NCBI GenBank assembly: GCA_041569895.1
Contig: JBFFXF010000086.1
Coordinates: forward strand, 1-26,368
Length of the DNA: 26,368 nt
Direction of reading: 5' to 3'
Source: JBFFXF01 sp041569895
GTDB taxonomy: Bacteria; Planctomycetota; UBA8108; JACQVS01
In this document: positions 16,622 to 24,800 of the stretch, piece after piece
How positions within the stretch are numbered: position 1 is the first letter of the stretch
Layout of the letters: each line of letters opens with the position of its first letter
Translations under genes and position numbers: made by a program
The notes under the pieces: model-generated
The model's database searches: none
What the model was told of the DNA's origin: nothing
Seen by the model: the letters and a program-made list of their open reading frames with translations, nothing else

Positions 16622-16649
16622 TTGTCGGTGTGTCGCCGTCGCTTATCAT
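16622..16649 (+). promoter_or_regulatory. Possible promoter of the GDPD-like gene, leaderless start
   Basis: TTGTCG (16622-16627) and TATCAT (16644-16649) are 16 bases apart. Transcription would begin at or one base before the ATG at 16657. No Shine-Dalgarno sequence precedes that ATG, which fits a leaderless message. Confidence 0.35.
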
Positions 16650-16656
16650 CGACGCC

Positions 16657-17550
16657 ATGGAGCGCCCGCCTTTCGAGCCCTCTTCCCCGGCACGGTTCCT
16701 CGCTCGCCTGGCCGCCGGCTGTGTAGCCACCATCTTCGCCGTTTTGAACCCGGCCTCGCCTCGCGCGGACGAGGTCGAGCGGCCGCGGGCGCTGCCACGC
16801 GCGCACGCGCACAACGACTACCATCACCGCCGTCCGCTGCTCGACGCGCTCGAGCACGGATTCACGAGCGTCGAGGTGGACGTCTTCCTGGTCGACGGCA
16901 AGTTGCTCGTCGGTCACTCTCGATCCGAGCTCCGTCCCGGACGCACCATCGAGGCGCTCTACCTCGATCCGCTGCGCGAGCGCGTCCGGCGGAACAAGGG
17001 CTCGGTCCACCCGGACGGCGGCGAGCTCACCCTGCTGATCGACATCAAGTCCGACGCCGGTCCGACGTGGCTCGCCATCGAGAGCGTGCTCGAGAAGTAC
17101 AAGGAGATGATCAGCGTGGTGCGCGACGGACGGCTCGAGAAGCGCGCCGTGCGCGCGATCGTGTCGGGGAACAGACCGCGCGAGCTGATGGCGTCGCGCA
17201 AGACGAGGTGGAGCGGGTACGACGGCCGCCTCGCGGACCTCGACGCCGAGCCGGCGCCCGACGCGCTCTTCATGCCGCTGGTGAGCGATCACTGGGGGCG
17301 CCATTTCACGTGGCGCGGCGAGGGACCGATGCCGCCCGGGGAGCGCCGCCGGCTCGTGACGATCGTCGAGAAGGCCCACGCGCGCGGTCAGCGCGTGCGC
17401 TTCTGGGCGACGCCGGAGAAGGAGTCGGTCTGGACGGAGCTCGCCGCCGCCGGTGTCGATTCGATCAACACCGATCAGCTGGCGCGGCTGCGGACGTTTC
17501 TCCTCGCGCGATCGAAGGAGCGAGAGGCCGGTGAGAAGCGAAAGGAGTGA
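16657..17550 (+). CDS. Exported PLC/GDPD-superfamily protein (AIM6-like)
   Basis: The 297-residue protein has a signal-like N-terminus (hydrophobic about 12-31, then a likely cleavage near SPRADE). The block HAHNDYHHRRPLLDALEHGF (50-69), then VEVDVFLVDGKLLVGH (Glu73, Asp75, His87), is the catalytic-face signature of the phosphatidylinositol-PLC/glycerophosphodiesterase superfamily, in the form seen in AIM6-like proteins. LIDIKSD and FWATPEKESVW are further TIM-barrel strands, and VDSINTDQL is the usual final strand. It probably hydrolyses a phosphodiester outside the cytoplasm, but the substrate cannot be read from sequence. An ATG at 16615 would lengthen the N-terminus by 14 residues; 16657 gives a better signal peptide. 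The stop is three bases before the next gene. Confidence 0.85.
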   Translation: MERPPFEPSSPARFLARLAAGCVATIFAVLNPASPRADEVERPRALPRAHAHNDYHHRRPLLDALEHGFTSVEVDVFLVDGKLLVGHSRSELRPGRTIEALYLDPLRERVRRNKGSVHPDGGELTLLIDIKSDAGPTWLAIESVLEKYKEMISVVRDGRLEKRAVRAIVSGNRPRELMASRKTRWSGYDGRLADLDAEPAPDALFMPLVSDHWGRHFTWRGEGPMPPGERRRLVTIVEKAHARGQRVRFWATPEKESVWTELAAAGVDSINTDQLARLRTFLLARSKEREAGEKRKE

Positions 17551-17553
17551 GCC

Positions 17554-18513
17554 CTGCCGACGGTCGTGGTGATCGGGGCGCGTCGACGCCGCCAGGGCAT
17601 CGGGGAGTTCGTGACGCGATTCCTCGCCCGGGCGGGCGTGACGGTGCGCGCGGTCGTCGGCTCGACACCCGAGACGGCGCTCGAGGCGGCCGGCGGCCTC
17701 GCCGACGAGCCCGGTCTCGGCGAGCTCCGCGCGTACGCCGACGTCGGGGAGGCGCTCGAGCGAGAGCGGCCCGACATCACCGTCGTCTGTTCGCCCTACC
17801 GCCTCCACCGGGATCATCTGCTCCTCGCCGCCGCCGCGAACTCTCACTGTCTGTGCGAGAAGCCGCTCTGGTGGGGCGATCCGTCGGAGAACTCGTCGAG
17901 GACCGAGGAGACCGCCCGACTGGTCGACCGCTTCGCGGTGCGCGGTCTCCGGCTCGAGACGCTCACCCAGTGGCCCTGCACGCTTCCCGACTTCTACACG
18001 CTCCACCCCGGCGAGCGCGATCGGCCGCTGGAGACGTTCGAGATGCTCCTCAGTCCGACGTCGAGGGGACCGGAGATGGTGCTTGACTCGGCCCCCCATC
18101 CGCTGAGTATACTCCTCCGTTTGGTCAGTTACGGCTCCGTGCGCGTGGAGGGGGCCGAGTACCTCGACCGGGCCAGAAGCGCCATCGACCTGCGCTTCGA
18201 CTACCTCCACGGAGCGGATCTCGAGCTGACAACGTCGGTTCGGTGCCGGTTCGCGACCCGGGACGCGCCGCCGCGACCGGCGTCGTACGCGATCAACGGC
18301 AAAGTGGTGGCGCGCGAGATCGCGTTGCCCGACTATACGATGGAGCTCGTCTCCGGAGACGGCGCCCGCCTCCGGATCGACGACCCGCTCGAACGCTTTA
18401 TCGGCGAGTTCCTGGGGCGGGTCGAGCGTGGCGAGCCGCTCGACCGCACCGGCCTGATCCAGGGCATCACGGACCTCGAGACGCTGCTCGCCGCCGCGGA
18501 GGACGCGGCCTGA
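17554..18513 (+). CDS. Gfo/Idh/MocA-family oxidoreductase, probable CTG start
   Basis: The 319-residue cytoplasmic NAD(P)-dependent oxidoreductase has a Rossmann opening PTVVVIGARRRRQGIGEFV (2-20), a variant of GxGxxG, and the family motif CEKPLWW (Glu102-Lys103-Pro104). PHPLSILLRL and the long beta-rich C-terminal half fit the family's substrate domain. Such enzymes oxidise or reduce sugar or polyol hydroxyls. AAAGGAG at 17541-17547 lies six bases before CTG (17554), while the first GTG codons (17566, 17569) would be 18 or more bases away and would cut the first beta-strand. CTG is therefore the best start. It begins three bases after the GDPD-like gene and 49 bases before the radical SAM gene, so these three genes are probably one operon. 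Confidence 0.85.
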   Translation: MPTVVVIGARRRRQGIGEFVTRFLARAGVTVRAVVGSTPETALEAAGGLADEPGLGELRAYADVGEALERERPDITVVCSPYRLHRDHLLLAAAANSHCLCEKPLWWGDPSENSSRTEETARLVDRFAVRGLRLETLTQWPCTLPDFYTLHPGERDRPLETFEMLLSPTSRGPEMVLDSAPHPLSILLRLVSYGSVRVEGAEYLDRARSAIDLRFDYLHGADLELTTSVRCRFATRDAPPRPASYAINGKVVAREIALPDYTMELVSGDGARLRIDDPLERFIGEFLGRVERGEPLDRTGLIQGITDLETLLAAAEDAA

Positions 18514-18562
18514 GAAGAGAAGTCGGAGAAGGACACACGAGCACCGGAGCAGGGACGGACCG

Positions 18563-19912
18563 ATGAACCGAATCATCCCACCGGAAGAGGTCCTCGAGAG
18601 CCGCGTCGGCGCCCGACGGGGAGACTCCGAGCCGCGATCGCCGACGGGCGGCAAGAAGCACGTCGAGCTCTCCGCCATTCACGACTTCGCCGCCAAGCTG
18701 ATGCAGCCGGAGCTCCTGCCGCGTCTCAAGGAGTACGTGCGCTGGTACGCCGAGGCCCGCCGGGCGCGCGACGAGGGTCACACCGTGCCGGCGAATCGGC
18801 TCGAGAACCTCGCCGTCCCCGACTACGCGCCGGTGTCGATCAACCTCGACATCACGACCGCCTGCAACTTCGCCTGCGACCACTGCGTCGACATGGACAT
18901 CCTCAACACGGGGATCAAGTACAACCACGACAACCTGCTGCGGTCGCTGGAACACATGGCGTCGAAGGGGCTCAAGTCGGTGATCGTCATCGGCGGGGGC
19001 GAGCCGACTCTCTATCCGAAGTTCACCGAGACGCTGCACTTCATGAAGGACCTGGGGCTGCAGGTCTCGATCGTCTCCAACGGGTCGGGCCAGAAGCGCA
19101 TCGCCGAGGTCGCGGAGAGGCTGGACGAGACCGACTGGGTGCGGCTGTCGCTCGATTCCGCGAGCGACGACGTCTTCCAGCGGATGCACAAGCCGAAGAA
19201 GACGATCACGCTCGACCAGATCTGCGAGGCCGTGCCGGAGATCAAGAAGATCAATCCGCGCTTCAAGATCGGCTTTTCGTACATCATCACGTGGAAGGGC
19301 GCCTTCATCAACGACACCACCATCGTCGAGAACCTCCACGAGGTGGTCGCCGGCGCCGGGCGCGCTCGCCGGTACGAGTTCGACTATATCTCCTTCAAGC
19401 CGTTCCTGACTCGCGCCCCCGAGAACAACGCCGAGATCGTCGACCTCAGCGATCGCGACGCGCATTTCGACGACGTGGTCGCGAGGATTCGCGAGCAGGT
19501 CGACGAGGCGAAGAAGCTCGAGACCGACCGCTTCAAGGTCTACGAGACGACGAACCTCAAGGTGCTGGAGAACCGCAGCTACCGCAACTACACGCAACAG
19601 CCGCACAACTGCCACATGCAGTTCTTCCGGCAGGTGCTGAGCCCGCTCGGCATGTACAACTGCCCGGTCTACCGCAACCAGCCGCACGGTTACGTCGGCC
19701 CCAAGGAGGCGTACAGCTCCGAGGGGCATCACGAGGAGACGCGCGGCCACACGGCCCGGCTGATCCGTGATTTCGACGCGACGCACGAGTGCCGCGAGGT
19801 GACCTGCCTCTACAACCACGTCAACTGGTGGATCGAGGACCTCGTCGAGCACCCCGAGAAGCTGGACGCGCTCGAGCCGAGGGCGATGTCGGAGCCGGAC
19901 TTCTTCCTCTGA
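18563..19912 (+). CDS. Radical SAM protein with C-terminal SPASM/Twitch-like cysteines
   Basis: The 449-residue protein has the radical SAM cluster motif CNFACDHC (Cys101, Cys105, Cys108), the SAM-binding GGGEPT (144-149) and an SNGSG block at about 172-176. This is the usual partial TIM barrel that makes the 5'-deoxyadenosyl radical. Cys350, Cys367, Cys410 and Cys415 in the C-terminal part could hold an auxiliary iron-sulfur cluster as in SPASM/Twitch proteins. The first 90 residues are an extra helical region. No precursor peptide is visible beside it, so a peptide-maturase role is not supported. A small-molecule or carbohydrate substrate is possible given the neighbours. The ATG has AGGGA seven bases upstream. 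Confidence 0.92.
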   Translation: MNRIIPPEEVLESRVGARRGDSEPRSPTGGKKHVELSAIHDFAAKLMQPELLPRLKEYVRWYAEARRARDEGHTVPANRLENLAVPDYAPVSINLDITTACNFACDHCVDMDILNTGIKYNHDNLLRSLEHMASKGLKSVIVIGGGEPTLYPKFTETLHFMKDLGLQVSIVSNGSGQKRIAEVAERLDETDWVRLSLDSASDDVFQRMHKPKKTITLDQICEAVPEIKKINPRFKIGFSYIITWKGAFINDTTIVENLHEVVAGAGRARRYEFDYISFKPFLTRAPENNAEIVDLSDRDAHFDDVVARIREQVDEAKKLETDRFKVYETTNLKVLENRSYRNYTQQPHNCHMQFFRQVLSPLGMYNCPVYRNQPHGYVGPKEAYSSEGHHEETRGHTARLIRDFDATHECREVTCLYNHVNWWIEDLVEHPEKLDALEPRAMSEPDFFL

Positions 19913-19926
19913 TCGCGGCGCCTCGT

Positions 19927-19968
19927 CCCGTTCCCGTTCCCGTTCCCGTTCCCGTTCCCGTCCCCGTT
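19927..19968 (+). repeat. (CCCGTT)7 array
   Basis: Seven hexamers run directly after the radical SAM stop: five CCCGTT, one CCCGTC and one more CCCGTT. The array ends in CCCGGGTCCGG. The G-rich strand is the minus strand, so here the G-tracts (GGGAAC) are on the template strand of the following gene, unlike the other three G-tract arrays. Confidence 0.92.
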
Positions 19969-20048
19969 CCCGGGTCCGGAACCGCCCTGCCCGCTCTGCG
20001 TGAAAGCTCTTGATCCCGCGTCGGGCGCGTGATACGGAATCCTCAACC

Positions 20049-20543
20049 GTGAGCCTCAGGAAGATTTTCACCACACCGGAAGACCTCCTGCCCCGTCTCG
20101 ATGAACACCGCGCGCGGGGCGAGACCATCGTCTTCGCCAACGGATGCTTCGAGCTCCTCCACGTCGGACACGTCCGCTACCTCGCGGCGTCCAAGGAGCA
20201 GGGCGACGTGCTGATCGTCGCGGTCAACACGGACGATTCGGTGAAGCAGTTCAAGCCGGACCGTCAGCCGGTGATCCCCGACTTCGAGCGCTTCGAGCTC
20301 GTCGCCGCGCTCGGCGTCGTCGACTACGTCGTGCCGCTGCCGCACCGCACGCCGGCGGAGCTCCTCGAGGTCCTGCGCCCGCACATCCAGACGAAGGGCA
20401 CGGATTACACCCTCGACCGCATTCCGGAACGCGTCGTGGTCGAGAAGTACGGTGGCCGCGTGATGATCGTCGGCGACCCCAAGGACCACAGCACCACCGA
20501 GATGCTCGCGAAACTGCGACGGCGAGACCGGGGGGATTCCTGA
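20049..20543 (+). CDS. HldE/RfaE2-type nucleotidyltransferase
   Basis: The 164-residue protein is a stand-alone cytidylyltransferase-fold enzyme. The block FANGCFELLHVGHVRYL carries the nucleotide-binding HxGH motif, and NTDDSV, TKGTDYT and HSTTEML match the strands and C-terminal signature of the ADP-heptose synthase adenylyltransferase domain. The likely reaction joins a nucleoside triphosphate with a sugar 1-phosphate or another phosphorylated polyol. Heptose is the nearest guess, but no heptose kinase or epimerase is present here. The GTG at 20049 is preferred on length and on alignment to the family; TTG at 20010 is the alternative. Neither has a strong ribosome site. It follows the radical SAM gene by 136 bases containing a CCCGTT array, so co-transcription is uncertain. 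Confidence 0.85.
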   Translation: MSLRKIFTTPEDLLPRLDEHRARGETIVFANGCFELLHVGHVRYLAASKEQGDVLIVAVNTDDSVKQFKPDRQPVIPDFERFELVAALGVVDYVVPLPHRTPAELLEVLRPHIQTKGTDYTLDRIPERVVVEKYGGRVMIVGDPKDHSTTEMLAKLRRRDRGDS

Positions 20544-20604
20544 CCGGGTACAGACTCGCCAAGCTCGACCCCGCCGAAAAATCCCCGTGAAGTTCCAACA
20601 GGCT

Positions 20605-20688
20605 TCGGAGTCGGAGTCGGAGTCGGTATCGGAGTCGGTATCGGAGTCGGTATCGGAGTCGGTATCGGAATCGGTCATCGGAATCGGC
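20605..20688 (+). repeat. (TCGGNN)n array with one TCGGTCATCGG core
   Basis: Eleven consecutive TCGG hexamers, with TCGGAG and TCGGTA alternating in the middle, lead to the core TCGGTCATCGG at 20671-20681 and two further units. This is the cleanest copy of the array type. It begins about 60 bases after the nucleotidyltransferase stop. Confidence 0.92.
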
Positions 20689-20707
20689 AGCCAGAGCCCT
20701 CGAGGAC

Positions 20708-20728
20708 GGGCACGGGAACGGGAACGGG
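20708..20728 (+). repeat. GGG tracts every six bases (G-quadruplex pattern)
   Basis: GGG runs at 20708-10, 20714-16, 20720-22 and 20726-28 are separated by CAC, AAC and AAC. This exactly fits four G3 tracts with three-base loops, on the coding strand of the downstream leucine-rich-repeat gene. It is the same GGGAAC unit as the CCCGTT arrays read from the other strand. Confidence 0.8.
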
Positions 20729-20815
20729 TACGTTTTTGCAACGACGGGGTCGGAATCGGCCCATTCCGCTCCGTGCCCGACTACCGAGACACCGACCACC
20801 GAAAAGGACGCGCGG

Positions 20816-20844
20816 TGGACTGGCTGATCGCTCCTGCGTACAAT
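20816..20844 (+). promoter_or_regulatory. Predicted promoter of the LRR and haem-protein pair
   Basis: TGGACT (20816-20821) and TACAAT (20839-20844) are 17 bases apart, matching four and five of six consensus positions. Transcription would start near 20851 and give a leader of about 72 bases before the ATG at 20923. The G-tract repeat lies upstream of it, not in the leader. Confidence 0.5.
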
Positions 20845-20922
20845 GGGACCTTCGGTCCGGTGCGAGCCGCGCATCGAGCACGCGCGGCGACGCCGGCGCG
20901 CACAGCAATCAGGGAACTGTCC

Positions 20923-21795
20923 ATGAGCCAACCAAAGCGCATGCGTCACATGAATCGTCGCCAGTTCGCGTTTGTCGCCCTGCTGTCGGTCCTCTCGGTC
21001 AACCTCGCGGCCGACGACCTCTTCCCCGACAAGAACCTCGAGGCGGCCATTCGCAAGTACGTCTTCGAGAAGCGCGACAATACCGAGCCGCTGACCGAGG
21101 ACGACGTCAAGAACATCTCGACGATCAAGGCCCGCGGCAAGGGCGACAAGAAGATCAAGGACCTCCGCGGCCTCGAGAAGTGCCGCTCGCTCGCCCTCCT
21201 CCATCTGCCCGATCACGAGATCACCGACCTGACGCCGATCAAGGAGCTCAAGCGCATCCAGTCGCTGGATCTCGCCAACAACAAGATCAAGGACATCGCG
21301 CCGCTCGCCGGCTTGACGGCACTGCAGTACGCGAAGCTGTCCGGCAACGAGATCAGCGACCTCGCCCCTCTGGCGAGGCTGGAGAACATGCGGTCGCTCT
21401 ACCTCGAGGACAACAAGGTCGCCGACGTCACGCCGATCGCCGGGCTCACGAAGCTGTGGTCGCTCTATCTCGACGGCAATCAGGTCAAGGACATCTCGAC
21501 GATCGCCAAGCTGAAGTGGCTGAAGAACCTCGGCCTCCGGAACAACCAGATCACCGACATCCGGCCGCTCGCCGAGCTCACCGAGCTGACATGGCTGTTC
21601 CTCGAGAAGAACAAGATCACCGAGATCTCGACGCTCGTCGAGATGGCGAAGAAGGACTTCGAGGGCGACAAGCGCTTCGCGCCGTTCTGGCGCATCTACC
21701 TCGCCGACAATCCGCTCTCGGACGCGGCGAAGGGCGAGCAGATCGCCGCGCTGAAGCAGATGGGCGCGCGCGTCGTCGTCGAGCAGGGGAAGTAG
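20923..21795 (+). CDS. Secreted leucine-rich-repeat protein
   Basis: The 290-residue protein has a signal peptide (basic start, hydrophobic about 15-29, likely cleavage after LAA). After a short charged region come about seven 22-residue repeats at 84-238 of the SDS22/internalin type, with the pattern LxxLxLxxNxIxDIxPLAxL (for example LANNKIKDIAPLAGL). A cap segment follows to the end. It has no catalytic motif and probably binds a protein or polymer partner outside the cytoplasm. The ATG at 20923 has AGGGA seven bases upstream; a later ATG at 20941 would shorten the basic part of the signal. The stop is 34 bases before the large haem protein, so the two are probably co-transcribed. Confidence 0.9.
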   Translation: MSQPKRMRHMNRRQFAFVALLSVLSVNLAADDLFPDKNLEAAIRKYVFEKRDNTEPLTEDDVKNISTIKARGKGDKKIKDLRGLEKCRSLALLHLPDHEITDLTPIKELKRIQSLDLANNKIKDIAPLAGLTALQYAKLSGNEISDLAPLARLENMRSLYLEDNKVADVTPIAGLTKLWSLYLDGNQVKDISTIAKLKWLKNLGLRNNQITDIRPLAELTELTWLFLEKNKITEISTLVEMAKKDFEGDKRFAPFWRIYLADNPLSDAAKGEQIAALKQMGARVVVEQGK

Positions 21796-21829
21796 CGCCG
21801 CGTCCGGCCTCGCAGGGCCGCGGCGGACC

Positions 21830-24800
21830 GTGATGCCGTCTTGCAGATCGCTCTCCGCACGTCGCGCTGCCGTGCTCGCGTTCGCGGCGGCGATCGCCCC
21901 CGTGGCGGGCGCGGTCGAGGACACGCCGTGGCACGCGCTCGCCGTCCCCGACTCCTGGAAGACACCCCCGCGTGGCGAGCTGGAGCCGCTCGACGGCTTC
22001 TGCTGGTACCGCTGCCGGGTTGCCGTCCCGACCGCCTGGGCGGGGAGGCCGCTCGAGCTCTTCGTCGAGCCCGTCGATGACGCGCGACAGGTCTTCGTCA
22101 ACGGCAGTTTGATCGGCGCCGCCGGCACGTTTCCGCCGCGCTACCGGAGCGGACTCGGCGAGCCGTCACGCCACGCCGTTCCCGGCGGGCTCGCGCCGGC
22201 CGGGAAGACGGCGCTCGTCGCCATCCGCATCTACACCAGCGACAGTCGCACCAACTTCAGCGTCTCGGCTCCGGTCCTCCTCGCCGGCGATGAGGCGATC
22301 CGCCTCGAGGGCGCGTGGCAGTATCGACCCGGCGACAATCCGGCCTGGGCGCGCGACGAGGGCGAGCGCGCGGCCGACGGCGAGCGCGAGCCGTTCTCGC
22401 GCGTCGAGCGCGTTGACGACCTCGAGACGTTCGTCAGGCGACGCCGCGGCGACCGGGACGCGCTCGCGCCCGCCGAGGCGCTGGCCAGGTTCACCATCGC
22501 CGACGACCTCGCGGTCGACCTGGTACTCTCGGAGCCCGAGATCGCGCAGCCGCTCTTCCTGTCATTCGACGAGCGCGATCGTCTGTGGGTGCTCGAGTAC
22601 CGCCAGTACCCCGATCCGGCCGGTCTGGCGGTGGTCAGTCGCGATCGCCACCTGAGAACGGTGTACGACGGGGTGCCCGCGCCGCCGCCGGGACACGTGC
22701 GGGGACGCGACCGGATCTCGATTCACGAGGACACCGACGGCGACGGCGCGTTCGATCGCCACTCGGTGTTCGTCGACGGGCTGAACATCGCGACGTCCTT
22801 CGCACGCGGCCGCGGCGGCGTGTGGGTGCTGAATCCGCCCTATCTCCTTTTCTATCGGGACGCCGACGGGGACGACGTGCCGGACGGCGATCCCGAGGTG
22901 CACCTCGAGGGCTTCGGTCTCGAGGACTCGCACTCGGTCGTCAACAACCTGCGCTGGGGTCCCGACGGCTGGCTCTACGCGGCGCAGGGGAGCACGGTCT
23001 CGGGACGCGTGCGTCGCCCCGGGGACACGCAGCCGGAGGTGGTGTCGATGGGGCAGCTGATCTGGCGCTACCACCCCGAGAGCCGGCGTTACGAGATCTT
23101 CGCCGAGGGCGGCGGCAACGCGTTCGGCGTCGAGATCGACTCGCGGGGTCGCATCTTCAGCGGCACAAACGGCGGCGACTCGCGCGGCTTTCACTACGTC
23201 CAGGGTGGCTATTCGCGCAAGAGCTTCGAGAAGCACGGCGCACTGTCGAATCCCTACGCGTTCGGCCACTTCGAGGACATGGAGCACGACCGCGTGCCGC
23301 GCTTCACGCACACGTTCGTGATCTACGAGGACGAGGCGCTCCCCGAGCGATACCGCGGCAAGCTCCTCGGCGTCGAGCCGCTCCAGGGTCAGATCGTGCT
23401 CAGCGAGATCGAGCGCGACCGATCGTCGTTCCGGACCCGAGACATCACCCGGCCCCTGACGACGGACGACCAGTGGTTTCGTCCGGTCGACATCCGCGTC
23501 GGGCCGGATGGCGCGATCTGGGTCGCGGATTTCTACGAGCAGCGCATCGACCACAGCAGCCACTACGCCGGCCGCGTCGATCGCGACAGCGGGCGGGTCT
23601 ACCGCATCCGCGCGAAAGACGCCAGGCCGCACCGGCCGGTCGATCTCCGGCGAATGAGCGGTCGCCAGCTGGTCGAGATCCTCGCCAGCGGCAAACGGAC
23701 GCACCGGCAGACCGCGCTGCGCCTGATCGCCGATCGGCGGGACGCCGCGCTGGTCGAGCCGCTGCTCGAGCTGGCGCGTTCGACGACAGGCCAGTCGGCC
23801 CTCGAGGCCCTCTGGGCGCTCGGCGCCACCTCGGCGCTCACCGGGGATGTCGCGCTCGAGATGCTCGACCACGCCGATCCTTTCGTGCGCCTCTGGACGG
23901 CGCGCCTCCTCTGCGACGCGCGACGGGTGACAGCCGCCGTGTCGCGAAAGCTCGTCGAGGTCGCCTCGCGCGAGCCGGTCGTCGACGTGCGCAGCCAGCT
24001 CGCGTCGTCAGCGCGCCGACTGCCGCTCGCCGATGCGCTGCCGCTCGTCCGCGCGTTGCTGGCGCACGACGAGGATGCCGACGACATCCACGTGCCGCTG
24101 CTGCTCTGGTGGGCGCTCGAGGCGAAGATCGGCGAGGACCGCGACGCGGCACTCGCGCTCTTCGACGACCCGCAGCTCTGGTCGCGACCGCTGGTCGAGC
24201 GCCATCTCCTCGAGCGCACTGCGCGCCGACTGGCGGCGACCGGCGTGCGAACGGATCTGATCGCGCTCGCCGCGTTGCTCCGCGACGCGCCGGAGACACC
24301 GCACCGGGAGGCGCTGCTGCGAGGCCTCGAGCTCGGCTCGCGGGGCCGCTCGCTCGCCGATCTCCCCGACGAGCTGGCCGACGTGCTCGCCGGCGCCGGG
24401 GGTGGGCCGCCCGCGCTTCGCCTCCGCCGCGGAGATCCCGGGGAGGTCAAGAAGGCGCTCGAGATCATCGCCGACAGCGCCGCGCCGCGGGAGCGACGCC
24501 TCGACCTGATCCGCGTTCTGGCGCAGGTGCCGCGTTCCGGAAACGCGCCGGCGTTGCTGGACGTCGTCCGCGGCGCAACCGACACCGAATTGCGGATTGC
24601 GGCGCTCGCGGCGCTCGGCGCGCTCGATGCGCCGTCGATCGCGAGCGCGATCCTCGCCATGACCGCGTCGCTTCCCGCCGAGGTGCGCGACGCCGCGCTC
24701 GACATCCTCGCGACCCGGGCCGCCTGGGCACGCCGTCTCCTCGAGGCCTGCGCCGCGGGCGAGATCGACCCCGACAGCGTGCCGCGGCGAGTCGTTCGCC

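Noticed and set aside
16582..18678. A 698-residue minus-strand protein
   Set aside because: It is antisense to the GDPD-like and Gfo/Idh genes, both of which have clear family motifs.
18563..19912. RiPP maturase with a precursor peptide
   Set aside because: The SPASM-like cysteines suggested it, but no small precursor gene, transporter or protease is next to it.
20587..20922. Ser/Glu-rich N-terminal extension of the LRR protein
   Set aside because: It is the TCGGNN array read in frame; the signal peptide and Shine-Dalgarno sequence place the start at 20923.
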